From positions 342,501 through 406,500 of the forward strand of contig JAUJYZ010000596.1 in NCBI GenBank assembly GCA_033675265.1: a stretch of DNA of 64,000 bases, read 5' to 3'. The position numbers and the translations under genes are program-made. Positions 30,715 to 42,000 of this stretch are shown here, piece after piece. Under the pieces are notes generated by a model, which was not told the origin of the DNA, searched no databases, and saw only the letters and a list, made by a program, of their open reading frames with translations. The stretch is from Actinostola sp. cb2023. Lineage: Eukaryota; Cnidaria; Anthozoa; Actiniaria; Actinostolidae. Position 1 is the first letter of the stretch. The number at the start of each line of letters is the position of its first letter.

Positions 30715-33700
30715 CTACAATGAAATTCATTAATCAATATGTGTGGACACACGGTGCCACATTGCACGCAACATTGCTGGCAATATGCATGGTTGCGTGT
30801 CATTGTTGTGGCCAAGCTTATTGAAGTACAATGTAGTCTTCCTTTTGCAATGGAATGGTTTATTTAACCCGTCAAATGAATAAAGGTTTTTATATAATTT
30901 CGAACGTCGGCAATAAGCCCATACATGTATATGGGCTTACTTAACTCTTACTTATTCAATCTAATCATTATTATTTATTTTTGGTCTCTAAGTTTAGTTT
31001 CCTTTTCACAGATGTATAGCTACCATGTAGAAATGCTGTGAATAAACCGTTATTAATATTATAAATTTTTTCTTCTTTTTATTTTTTTTATTTTTTATGT
31101 TACTATTTTCTTTTTGTTAGTTATATTTTCGAGTTCAAGTAGTCAATTGTAAATTACCTACATACACCTAATTTCAAAAACGTTGTCCAATGATAATCAA
31201 AAAAAACAAATAGGATTTCATTAAAAGACAAAAGAAGTGCACTCAAGCTGAACTGTTTAATTTCTTTTGTCTTTTTGAATGAATTCGTATTTGGCTATTT
31301 GGACAACGTTTTTGAAATTAGGTGTATAGTGAGATTTGCAATTGTGTAGAAATGCATGAAATAAAGTTTCCATTATTATTATTAATACTCAATATCTGAT
31401 AGTCAATGAAAACAAAGGAATACAATGACATTAGGGTTTACTAATGTCTTAGGCCCCGTTTACATTAGAGAGAGATAACCCTGAGACAACTCTATTGTTT
31501 TATCATCCATAGGGAATATCCATAGAGTTGACCCTAGTGCTATGGCGTTATCTCTCTCTCATGTAAGCAGGGCCCATATACATTAATATATATTTCGCGG
31601 GTTTAATAAAATCACTCTATTGTGTGCAACAAATTGCAAAAGTAGACACGCTAAAAAATGAACCATGGCTGACAATATGACGTGCAATGTGCCTTCACCT
31701 TCACATCTTTCTTATCATACACTGATTTTTACAAATTAATTAATTATTATTATTCCTATTTATTTTATATATTTTATATTATTTATTATAGTGTCCCAAT
31801 TAGTTGTATAAACTAAATATATCGACACTGAAATAAAGTCATTATTATTATTTTAGTTTAAATTTGACACGGTTTTCTTTGTTATTCATAGGGCTTTATC
31901 TCCGGTATTGACCGGTTGAACAATAGAATAGAATTGAATTGCTCATTATGAATTCACCGGGATGTATCCATATACAGCCCTGGGTTGTATATGAATACAT
32001 CCCGGTGAATTCATAATGAGCACTGAAATGCTATTCTTCATGCTATTCATATAGTATTCATGCTAAATAACACTCCAAAACAAATGCCTCAGATTGCTTC
32101 GTGCGAAAACCTTGTCAAATTTAAACTAAGTCAGATAAATACCTCGAACCGGCAATAAGCCTATAAATCCCTCGGGCCTACGGCCCTCGGGATTTATTAT
32201 AAGTAATACCATGGCACTGAGGGATATTAGTGATTAAATGTCCCCGAAGCCGAGGGTAGTTTAGTGGAAGTCCCGAGCCTCCGGGCGAGGGACTTTTACT
32301 AAACTTCCCGAGGCTGAGGGACATTTAATCACTAATATCCCGAAGATGCCATGGTATTAGTTTGTAATACCATGATCACCGAGGAAATGGACAAAAATAC
32401 AGGCTTGAGTTAACCGGCGCAAAGGAGAATATATTATAGTGTTTTGTGAAAGAGTCTTAATTGATTAGACTGTACTATGGGGAATGCTTCATGTTGCACA
32501 TCTTTGTTTCATTTACACAATAAAAGAGTATAAATTAGTTATAGTAAGGAGTACCTGAAGGTAAACAGATCAGAAATGGCGGAAGGTCGGTTTACTTTTA
32601 TGAGAGATGACGAAGTGGAGCAAGTAAGGGAGAATACGGTTCCTCAAAACACTAGTAAAGCACATACAGAAAAAGAGGAAAGTGCCAACTAATATAATAT
32701 TTCATTGTGTGAACAAATAACAGAAATAAGTCTAATAAAATATCCTTTGAATTCGACTTTTGTGCATTTCCTTCTATTGCGCATGCGTTAACGATTGTGA
32801 TTGTGATTGTGTGTACACCTGGTGTATATGAGGGACTGACTTGCATCCTAATGCATAGTAATGAGGGATATTTAGTCTAAATGTCCCTCATGAATATAAT
32901 CATGAGGGACATTTAGTCTAAATTTCCCTCATGATTGTATTCATGAGGGAGATTTAGTCTAAATTTCCCTCATTACTATGCATGAGCGATGCTCGACTTA
33001 GAGCTTTCGCGAGGGATGTTCGATGTTAAATGTCCCTCGTGGAACAATGAAAACCGAGGTGATCATGGTATTATATGGCTTATTGCCTCCGTTCTCGGTA
33101 TTTATCTCTTACATTATTATTATCATGACATACCAGTGTCTCGTATTTACCTGGACAAGCGTTAAGGAGCCATTGTCGTCCTTTCGATACACATTCACGG
33201 CAGGGTGCATTCCAGCGGAAACAAAGACATGTCTTGGAAGAGAAAAAAGAGCAGTTTGTATTCCGCAAAACAATAATATTTCTATAGAGTCGTTTCCGTA
33301 TCAGCGGGAAGTAGTAAAGCCTGATCCTCACTAGCGACATAAGCACAAGCAACGTACGCAGACTCAGTAATGCATTGCTCATTAACGGTACTTGTCTTTT
33401 GTCACACCTATTGCATAAATGGTGTCCTGAGTCTGCGTATGTTGCTTGTGCTGATGTTGATGTCGCTAACGGTTCGTACCGTGTCGTGACCGTGCCGTGT
33501 CCAAGCATTTTGATTGGTTGACCAATTATGATTTTGTGCGCTGTGATTGATTGAATCGAACATTTTCGATTCCGCAATTCCTGCCCACTCCTACGAAAAC
33601 GACTTTATCTAATTAGCTAAGTGAGACTCAAGTATTGGTCGTTAAATTGCCCTATATCATTATGACGTCACGGCTTGTTTATGAGGGGGACAGAATCGTG

Positions 33701-36700
33701 AAGGACAATAGAAATTTGAACTAAATCTACTCTGCCTTGATTTCAAAATGGCTAGTTTCCAGATATTATGTTCATCGATGCTTTAATTTTCCCACAATAT
33801 TTACTGTATTGGTGACTTTTGTCGCTTTGAGACGGTCTATAAATGGCTGAAATTAGGGTCAATCAGAAGCCATCATCGTATCACGCCCAAGAAGTCGTTC
33901 TAGCAGGCAAGTTCTCTAGCGGGGCGGCGTTTCATCCGAGCCCGCGCCGAAGAGCACCGCTGGACTCTCGAGCATGTAGTATGGGCTGCGTCGGTGTATA
34001 ATGATAAGTTCGGAAATCTATAACACCGTCAAAAAGGGTATTTAACTTTATCGAGCCTTAGCCCTTCGTCGGAGTAAGAGCTTTGGTTAGAATGAAGGAT
34101 TTATTGTTGAGTACTAGAGTACAAAACCAAGATAAAAAATGGAGGTCACCGAATTCGTTCGTATGCTAAATGTTCAAAAATAAGACTTTCGTCCATTTTC
34201 GAACACAAACGTTTTCGAGAGAGTTGAAGTTGTGAGAGAATTAGTATTTTTCACGTCTCTCCCCTAAAATGTCAAAATCGCCACCACGTCCCCCCGCCCC
34301 TCGGGTTAAACATTGACAGGTGCATTAGTTCAATAGCTCAAATTAGTTCAAAAGGTTTCAAGTCGAGGCTATCGGGTCAAGTTTTTGTACTGCCCCGATA
34401 GCCTCGACTTGAAACCGTTGTTCAGAGTCATTGGAGTGTAACTTCAATCGAGAAGACGGGAGTGGAGTGAGGCGTTTCTTAAATATATTTCCCACCCTCG
34501 AGCATTCGAAACGGTCATTTCGTGCTAAAATAGCATATCTAGATAGGTACCTTCCATCTTTACTTATAGTGATTCCATTGGGAGCTACCATTCCGCCTGC
34601 CACGTAATGTGACTTTAGACCATCGTAATAGATCACACCTGACTTGAGCCACCGTGAAAACAGGATCACTTCGATGAAACGTAGAAACACTTTGTCGTAG
34701 TGAAAGAACCTGTCGTTCGTTGTATAAAAGCTCTCTCGACCTGGAAAACGAACAAGAAATGTCAACAGTAATCCCACTCATCTTGGTGTTATGGCAACGA
34801 ATGGGTTCCCTGTGGTAAATATTCAAGAGTAAATGTAACGGATTCCCTGTGCATGTGTTAGAATTGCTGAACTGATTAAAAATAATCTAGAGATCTTTGC
34901 AGCTATAATAATAATAATAATAATAATAATATAATAATAATATAATAAATAATAATAATAATAATAAATAACATTTATATAGCGCCTTTTAAAACTATTA
35001 AAATATTCTAAAGCTGTGGTACGCTGGTTGTTGTGAATTTTAGGAACAGGAGGAACATATGCAAAGTTATACGTAGTTTTTAAAGAATATATAAAATAGG
35101 TAATCTCTTATAAGATATAATTATTGTGTCTTGGCTTTCGTCGACGTCATCAGAGACTGGTTCTGAAAAAGTTGCTACGTCGCGTTTAAGTATGGCGATC
35201 AAGCGTGGATGAGTAAGTTTAACAGCAAAGCTCTTTCAATTCGGAAAGCTAAGACCGATATAAATCCATCTTAACAGAGCTCCTGGCTGATTTGGATCAA
35301 TCACCTTTTATCTACGAATAAAACAATTGGAATCAGAAACTCTAGTGTTCGTTTCGTTATCTGATTGGTTACTGAACTTCAAGTGACCGGTTGGAGTAAA
35401 CGCACAGTAACATAACTGATGATTGTATAACGTCCACTAACCGCACGCAGCTCAACCATTTCTCCTGAATCTACTTATAATAAATAAAACGATATCTGTA
35501 TACGCGCGTCTTTTTGATGGCACAGGGAACCCAACATAATACGTATTCCGCGCGCTCTACCACAGGAAACCCATCAAAAAAGTCTCGCGCATACAAATAC
35601 ATTTTTATTTATTATACCGCGTAGCCTCAGAAGAAATGGTTGGGCTGCCTGTGCACCAACCTGTTGCCACGACGTCATTTGGACTGTTAATTTTCTCATC
35701 CACAACTGAGCGGCGAAATTCTAGTGTCTTCGATTTCTCGTCGAAGTCAAAGATCTCAATTGCTTGTGCATCTGTCCTGTGATTGATAACAAACACTGAC
35801 ACGACGCCTGTGTCTGGGTCCACATACAATGAAATGCCATGAGGATTGAAACTCGTTCTATTGAATGACTTGAATAGAAGTTCCTCAGGCTCTTTATTTG
35901 GCTGGTTCATATCGAAGAGGTACATTCTACCCTTTCGAGCTGCTATGCGAGGGTCGATACTCAACGTACAATGATATCTCGTTCCCTAAAATAAACAGAA
36001 ATATACTCTAATTATCACCGTTTGTATTATAGAGTCATTTTCGTATGAGTGGGAAGTAGTTACGGTTCGTGCCGTAGTACAGTGACGGTATTGCGCCATG
36101 ATCGTGCGGTATCCAAGCATTCTGATTGGTTGAGCGATGATTTTGCGCGCTGTGATTGGTTGAATAGAATGTCTTCGATTCCGTACCGTGACCGTAACTC
36201 CGTGCCGTAGGTTTCCCACTCATACGAAAACGACTCTATTACTTTATTGTACATTAGTGTATAAATTGCTTTACATTACATTACTTTGCATTATATTGAA
36301 TCGTTAGTATTATCATTGCATTGCTTTGCATCGCATTATATTACATTGCTTTACATTGCATTGTTTTACATTACATTGCTTTACATCACTGATTACATTA
36401 ATTACATTGTATTATAGAGTCGTTTTCGTATGAGTGGGAAGTAGTTACGGTTCGTGCCGTGCAGTAGCCGTGCCGTGACCGCGCCGTATCCAAGCATTCT
36501 GATTGGTTGAACAATGAATTTTCGCGCTGTGATTGGTTGAATACAATGTGTTCGATTCCTTACCGTGACCGTAACTCCGTGTCGTAGGTTTCCCACTCAT
36601 ACGAAAACGACTCTATTATCATTGGTTTAGTTTCTTTCTTTCATCTAGTTGGCGACTCTTGAGAAAGGTCTCAGAAGTTTGTTGAAAAATTGACCTTTAC

Positions 36701-38545
36701 TTGAATTATATACCAACGCGTGATTGCTCAGTCGAGACGAAAGTTGAGACGCGTAAATTTCCACTTCACGTATTTCTACAAAATACAAGAATACAGCCAA
36801 TCAGAGCTAGAACAAATTCATCGTTGCACATTCCTCGGTATCCCATGATTCAATGCAGTCGTTTGCTTCTGATATCTTGTTATTTGGTGTCTAGTTCTTT
36901 AGGCCAATATAGCCGGAGTGATTTCTATACAGTTTATTATACAACTGTGACGTAATTTTACCAACTGATGTAAGGTCACTTGAGGCCGATATGAGACTGA
37001 TGCCCTGTAGAAATTCGTAATGAATCGACTACCGGTTTGGCTAGCTAGTTTCGGTACATGTGATTTTTGCGAAAACGGCCAACATTACCGTACCCGACAA
37101 CGAATTTGTTTGCCTTATCATTTGACGAACTTGTTGCAGAAGAACATTTACATGACGGCGTCTTTGATTGTGATATTAACTTACCGAAGAAATAACAGCG
37201 AGTTCAGTACAAATTGGTACTCTCATAATGTTTACAATACCCCTATCTCACGTTGGCACAACATTTTTAAATAATTATTTTATTGGAAAAAAAAAAGGCC
37301 ACCATCGAATCTGTAATGTCAACAAATGTAGAATGAAGGAAGTATTGTTGATATTGCTTGTAAAATGGAAAAGTTATGGATATTTGAATTTAAGATATTT
37401 TACAAAGAAATATGCATGCCCGCCCAAATTTCTTTGGAAAATTTCTAAATAACTTTTCTATTTTACAATCAATCTCAACGAAACTTCACAATTTTACGCT
37501 TATTTATATGACAAATTTAATGGTGGCCTCTTTTTCCAATAAAATAATTATTTTTAAATGTTGTGCCCGCGTAAGATGGGAGTATGACAACGCCGAGCTG
37601 AACGAAGACGAAATTACGGACTTAATTTATGAAGCAAAACAGAAACGAATGAAACGCCTATGAAGAAGTTCAGTGTATAATAAATCCCTTATTGTGGATG
37701 TTTTCTCAAGTATTGGAGTCGGGGATGTTTTACTCATTGCGAGCTCGAAAAAGTACATTCACAACTCGGTAAAATATCACCTCGTAACACTCGAGAAAAC
37801 ATCCAATACGCTAGATGTACGTTCTTACCGAAGAAAAGATCACAAGTCCGTTAGGTAAGATTTGTAAATCTTCAGCTCCATCAACTGTTAATGCAAAATT
37901 AGGACCATTAGACAACCATTTAATTTATTTATTTTATAGAAGGAATCAGGTGAAAACTAGTAAATTGAGATTAGCTGAGACTAGCCGAGTGGAAACTAGA
38001 ATGTTGGAATGATGAGAGGGGAGGGGTGGAGGAGAGAAAAAACGATGTACAGTACAGATTAGCTAACAAATGTGTCTGTTTTGCATGATTAATCAAGGGG
38101 TAGTTTTCTGCATGCATGATTGGACCGGTGATTTAATGAGCGTCTCTTGCGAGCTATTTCGAAACCCTGCTGTATAGAGTATCTTTGCTTCTTTTAATAT
38201 TGCAAGTAATAAAAACACGCAGTAGTTCATACATAGATTATGAAAACATTAGAGCCCAGACTCACCATTGAACACTCGACAAGGTCCTGGAGAGTGATTG
38301 AGAATTTGGGGGTGAAAATATCCACTCAGAATCCTGAAATAGAGTTACAATCACCAACATAGCAGATACTACACAAGCAGCATTGCTTTAGCTACGTACA
38401 ATAGTACAAATAGATTAAGTGAAAATGACTGATTAACGTGTAGTTTCTAGTACCAGTAGTGACACTTGACTTACAGTGTTTGTAGAATGAATGATGCAAA
38501 TACTGCAAGAAAAATGAATATAAGGACATCTGAAGTCTTCGGCAT
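30391..38545 (-). CDS. Paraoxonase/arylesterase family gene, six exons
   Basis: Exons (minus): 38545-38475, 38333-38266, 37884-37829, 35985-35661, 34740-34496, 30714-30391. All junctions are GT-AG, phases agree, and the sum is 1,089 bp (362 residues; vertebrate PONs have about 355). PONs are six-bladed beta-propeller, calcium-dependent lactonases/arylesterases, secreted or membrane-bound. Residues 7-24 form an uncleaved-type signal anchor. Conserved: C42 and C357 (disulfide pair), E51-D52, H114 in FNPHGIS, H134, N168-D169, N228 and D264-N265, corresponding to the calcium ligands and the His dyad of PON1. All key residues are present, so the enzyme is probably active. Introns are full of foldback elements. 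Weakest point: the exon 5 donor (AGG|GTGGGA), which leaves this segment about 10 residues shorter than in PON1. Confidence 0.88.
31167..31327. mobile_element. Foldback MITE, TACACCTAATTTCAAAAACG family copy 1
   Basis: TACACCTAATTTCAAAAACG then TTGTCC pairs with its inverse ending at 31327. Interior GACAAAAGAAGTGCACTCAA and GCTGAACTG is shared with copy 2 at 42606-42806. Confidence 0.75.
31450..31572. mobile_element. hAT-like MITE
   Basis: TAGGCCCCGTTTACATTAGA then GAGAGATAAC at the left and its near inverse GTTATCTCTCTCTCATGTAA to GGGCCCATA at the right. Confidence 0.6.
31940..32022. repeat. Perfect-arm palindrome, 40 bp arms
   Basis: TGCTCATTATGAATTCACCG, GGATGTATCCATATACA and the inverse, almost without spacer. 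A very strong cruciform or RNA hairpin candidate in PON intron 5. Confidence 0.8.
32194..33080. mobile_element. Palindromic MITE composite, copy 2
   Basis: AATACCATGGCA palindrome (32206-32356) followed by TAATACCATGATCACCGAGG (32367) to ACCGAGGTGATCATGGTATT (33073). Inside at 32870-32990, three direct/inverted copies of ATGAGGGACATTTAGTCTAA. Same plan as 1703-2306. Confidence 0.65.
33293..33609. mobile_element. MITE, ATAGAGTCGTTTTCGTATGA family copy 1 with nested foldback
   Basis: Ends TATAGAGTCGTTTCCGTATC and the inverse TCCTACGAAAACGACTTTAT. A second foldback (TCACTAGCGACATAAGCACA / inverse near 33460) is nested between. The shorter copies at 36029 and 36413 show the un-nested state. Confidence 0.65.
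33650..34350. other. PON intron 5 sequence without recognised features
   Basis: No coding exons were seen on either strand and no clear inverted repeats. Confidence 0.35.
34354..34416. repeat. 23-bp-arm palindrome
   Basis: GGTTTCAAGTCGAGGCTATC GGG and its perfect inverse around a 17-bp spacer. Confidence 0.75.
34496..34740 (-). CDS. PON-like exon 5
   Basis: Acceptor TTTTCCAG, begins GRESFYTTNDRFFHYD and contains APNGITISKDGRY, matching FANGINISPDGKY. The proposed donor GTGGGA gives phase 0. Sequence after RYL is less conserved. Confidence 0.82.
34903..34975. repeat. (AAT)n microsatellite
   Basis: About 24 imperfect AAT units. Confidence 0.85.
35471..35615. mobile_element. Foldback MITE next to PON exon 4
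   Basis: TATAATAAATAAAACGATAT...CGCGTCTTTTTGATGG pairs with CCATCAAAAAAGTCTCGCGC...TATTTATTATA. It lies 46 bp from the exon 4 donor. Confidence 0.65.
35661..35985 (-). CDS. PON-like exon 4
   Basis: Acceptor GTTTATTTTAG, encodes GTRYHCTLSIDPR to INSPNDVVAT, including FNPHGIS and the second His (VINHR). Donor ACAG|GTTGGT, phase 1, at the same site as in PON1 (GPEHFYG junction). Confidence 0.92.
36029..36239. mobile_element. MITE, ATAGAGTCGTTTTCGTATGA family copy 2
   Basis: ATAGAGTCATTTTCGTATGA then GTGGGAAGTAGTTACGG at the left; inverse TTTCCCACTCATACGAAAAC to GACTCTAT at the right. Confidence 0.8.
36240..36412. repeat. TTACATTGCA-type low-complexity tract
   Basis: Irregular ACATTGCTTT and ACATTACATT repeats between two MITE copies. 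Confidence 0.6.
36413..36617. mobile_element. MITE, ATAGAGTCGTTTTCGTATGA family copy 3
   Basis: Very similar to copy 2 throughout (TTACGGTTCGTGCCGTGCAG, GATTGGTTGAA); same orientation, about 175 bp away. Confidence 0.8.
37240..37585. mobile_element. Foldback MITE with GGCACAACATTT arms
   Basis: CCCTATCTCACGTTGGCACA, ACATTTTTAAATAATTATTT, TATTGG at the left pairs with the inverse ending CGTAAGATGGGAGTA; arms over 50 bp. Confidence 0.75.
37829..37884 (-). CDS. PON-like exon 3
   Basis: Acceptor TGCATTAACAG, encodes DGAEDLQILPNGLVIFSS, matching GSEDLEILPNGLAFISS of PON1 with the calcium-binding E-D. Donor TCG|GTAAGA, phase 0. Confidence 0.88.
38266..38333 (-). CDS. PON-like exon 2
   Basis: Acceptor CTATTTCAG, encodes ILSGYFHPQILNHSPGPCRV, donor ATG|GTGAGT in phase 1. 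Carries the first disulfide Cys. Confidence 0.85.
38475..38545 (-). CDS. PON-like exon 1 (signal anchor)
   Basis: Starts ATGCCGAAGACTTCAG and encodes MPKTSDVLIFIFLAVFASFI plus LQT. Ends CT|GTAAGT in phase 2. Confidence 0.8.
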
Positions 38546-38781
38546 GTTGTATTCAAACCTCTCAACGTGTAGAAAATCAAAGATGTTTTCTCTTACGAAG
38601 TCTTTTGTAGCGTATTAAAAAATTCACAGAGCCGTGCACACCGATGTTTATGACTGTTGTGTTTGGGCTCCCTGTGTTGCGCTGACCAATAAGATCGCGG
38701 GCGATTTGTTTATTCTTGAAACAAGAGAATATATAAAAGCTCTGAACGAAAGAGGAACAATCGGGATTATCGTGTTTAGAA
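38546..38781. promoter_or_regulatory. Probable bidirectional promoter between PON-like and PACSIN genes
   Basis: Only 236 bp separate the two divergent start codons. On the plus strand GACCAATAAG (CCAAT box, about 38685-38694) and TATATAAAAG (38731) are correctly spaced for a start site near 38760, giving a very short PACSIN leader. No clear TATA was seen for the PON direction, but the inverted CCAAT could serve it. Confidence 0.6.
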
Positions 38782-39067
38782 ATGGATGATAATAGCGAAG
38801 ATCACGCAAATGGATATCCAAGTTATCCCTACCTGGAGGATCAAGCAACAGAAAGCACTGAATACGACAAATCCAGCGCTACAAGTACAAATGATCATGC
38901 TCAGCTACCTTCGTTACCAGGCACGAATGACTTCGACTTTTGGAAAGTCAACAGTTACAAAAAGACAGTAAAACGAATCGATGATGGCAGTAGGATGTGC
39001 GATGACTTGATGAAGATGGTTAGTGAACGATCCGAGATAGAGAGCCAGTATTCTGCTAAGCTACAAG
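38782..39067 (+). CDS. PACSIN exon 1
   Basis: First ATG after the TATA box. An acidic N-terminus of about 50 residues precedes FWKVNSYKKTVKRIDDG, the first F-BAR helix. Donor CAAG|GTAAGA, phase 1. Confidence 0.9.
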
Positions 39068-42000
39068 GTAAGAAAACTGATTTTGTAAAGTAAACACGAT
39101 ATACACTAATACAGCTGATCTAATATTTATAGTTGCTACGCGTGCATGGTCGTATACTTACGACGTAAATATATTGTATTAAGATATCCCAACGAAAATG
39201 TCGTAATATAAAAATTTAATGTACAGCAGAGATAAACCTGTATTATCCCTTGACATTTTACGAATATAAGCTTATTTGAACTTATAAATAGGGTAAGAGA
39301 CTTACATCAATTTTTATATAAGGACTTTAATACATACACTGATACGATATATATAAATTGTATTATCCCAATATCAAGTCCAAAGTACATTATACAGGCT
39401 ACAAATATGTCTGCGATTGAATCAGTGGAGCTAGAAGTAGCGAGGTTTTCAGAATTATGTACTGTAGGTACTAGTACAATATCGTTTCCATGGCAACGGT
39501 AATAAACTCTGAACAAACAGTGATAGGGAAGTATATAAACCTAGGGATTGTCAATTTTAAGTACAACACAATAAAAGATATAAAGTTAAATAAATTACTA
39601 CAAAGAATATGAAGCTAAGCAAGTCTTTCGCTGTCTCAACAAGAGAAATATCCAGCAAATCCAAAAGCAAAACAAACAAACAAATGAAACAAAAAATCTG
39701 CAAAAATTTAGCAACAGTTTATCAGGGTGGGTTCTCAGTAGTTAAGCCATATGTGCATGCAATGCAACCTGCAAAATTATACCATCTGTCGAATGCAAGA
39801 TGAAAATAGCCACCTGTTGTGACGCTAGTACTGGTAGTCTCAGTTACAAAGTCTACTTAGCATCTGTTTGTCACTCACTATAATGCAAGCATAGTGCAGT
39901 AAAGTGTTCTTTAATTATTGACTCTGCAAAAGGAAAGAAATTCTGATGTTTTTGTTGCTTGGATTTATGTTTTTAATTGTTTTATTCACCTTATATATTG
40001 TTATCGAATTCATGAATAATTAATGAGGGAAATACAATAGAAATCATAAGCGTAGCAGACATCTGTAAATCGGATACAGAATCGTCCTCACTTGCATTCA
40101 GCTTTAACTTGGATTTTCTCGGCCAAACTGCTTCCTACCATCCATATTATATTATAACATAGGTATGATATAACGCGCACTCTGATTGGTTGGTTAGCGT
40201 GTGTCCGTAAGCCCACGGACACACGCTCGCACCCATGGACACACGCTCACGTCATCGGCATAGCGCGCGCTCTGAATTCAATTGGAAAATCAAATCGTTT
40301 TATTTGAATTTGCAGTGACTATGTTATAAAAGAAATGGTCAACGCTTTAGCTGTGCGTCCATCGAGTTATGGAGCACGCGGGAATTTGGGAGAGCACGAG
40401 AGAAGCGTAGAGTTGCTCGAGGCTACGCCTCGAGCAACTCTAGCTTCTCTCGTGCTCTCCCAAATTCCCGCGTGCTCCATAACTCGATGGACGCACGCTA
40501 AGCGTTGACCATTCCTTAAGTAAAACATCCATTTATACATCGTTCGATTCGATAAGTAAGATACAATATTCGCGTCCGATCTGTATGGGATTTACAAACT
40601 CGAGCCTATGGCTCGAGTTTGTAAATCCCATACAGATTGGATGCTCATATTGTAATGTTGGTTTTATTTTTAAGTTAACGTTGCTACAATGAATTTATTT
40701 TTAGACCTTTTTTAACTTTGATTTCCATATGTACATTTAATTCACAACAGCCAAGTTGTATTACATGTAGGTGTATATAATACAGTACATGTAAATTTGA
40801 GTACAGTTTTAATTAAAGGTGATAATTGATTTTTGGATTAATAACAAGAGTTACATGTTGTACATGTATACCCAGGAGCTGTTTTTTTCCCTCCCACCCA
40901 ATCCCCCTAATGACCCCACTGAGTAGCAACAGCCTTTCCAAGGATAGCAATGTTCCAAAGTTAAAACAAAACATGTGCATGCAGTTGCCATTATTTATTT
41001 TATTATTTATTACATACAGGTCTACAGATAGATTTACTATACACCTATTCCAAATATCATTGTCCGGGCCGAAAGCAACAAGCAAGAAGCTGACGACCGC
41101 AAAGGACTTTGGGAATCTCCTAATTAATTAATTAATCCGTGGTACTTGAGAAGTTATCCCTATGAGCGTTGAATAGCAATCATTTGGAATTGTTCGGCCA
41201 TTTGAAAATGCATGAGTCAAAATGTCTACGGATGAATAAATGAATAAGGAGAAAGTCCCAATGCCCTTTGCGGTAGTCAGCTTCTTGCTTGTTGCTTTCA
41301 GTGGGGACAACGATTTTTGGAATAGGTGTAGAAGTCAAATGGAATATACAATGTACTACATTAATTGTTACATTTGTACGCTTGACAAAACCTTTACGAA
41401 CTACTGTATATTAATTACCAAGTGACAAATTACTCTATAACTTACATACTACAAAGTTGTTATAAATTATTTAGGATTTTTCTCTGACTTATTAAACTTT
41501 AAAAATTATAGACATTTCAGTCTTTGATCAAAGACCTTCATCAGTATGGAAAAAACGTATTTGAATTTATCATATCACCCGTATTTCCCCATGTGCGCGC
41601 TCTTAATAAAACCTTTGGAGAAAGTCATGTGATATTGGGCAGATACAGATTTTTGGAGCTGGTCCGTACACAGCCGTATCTGGCCCAGCCCCGATTGTTG
41701 TCAGAAAATCTGTTGTACTTCTTTTGCAGTTAAATTTATTTTTTAAATGTGGACGACAAAAGTGAAAAAAAAGTTTTTAAAAAAATGGTTCTTATAGAGT
41801 AATCGCGCATTTGTGTTCACTTTTCCTTGGCTGTGAATTATTTTAGTATCAAATGGTCCATATGAAAGGGTCATATGATAAAATGCTTATTGACTGAGTT
41901 ACATTATGTACATGTACATGTAGGTCCGGCCGGACGGGAAAATATTTGGCTCCCGGTCATTCTGTACAGACCTCGCTGTGCTTGGTCCATACTGCCATGA

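Noticed and set aside
34358..34495. Extension of PON exon 5 to the palindrome at 34416
   Set aside because: The frame stays open and contains RLTPL by chance, but no usable donor in phase 0 is present and the end lies in a foldback repeat.
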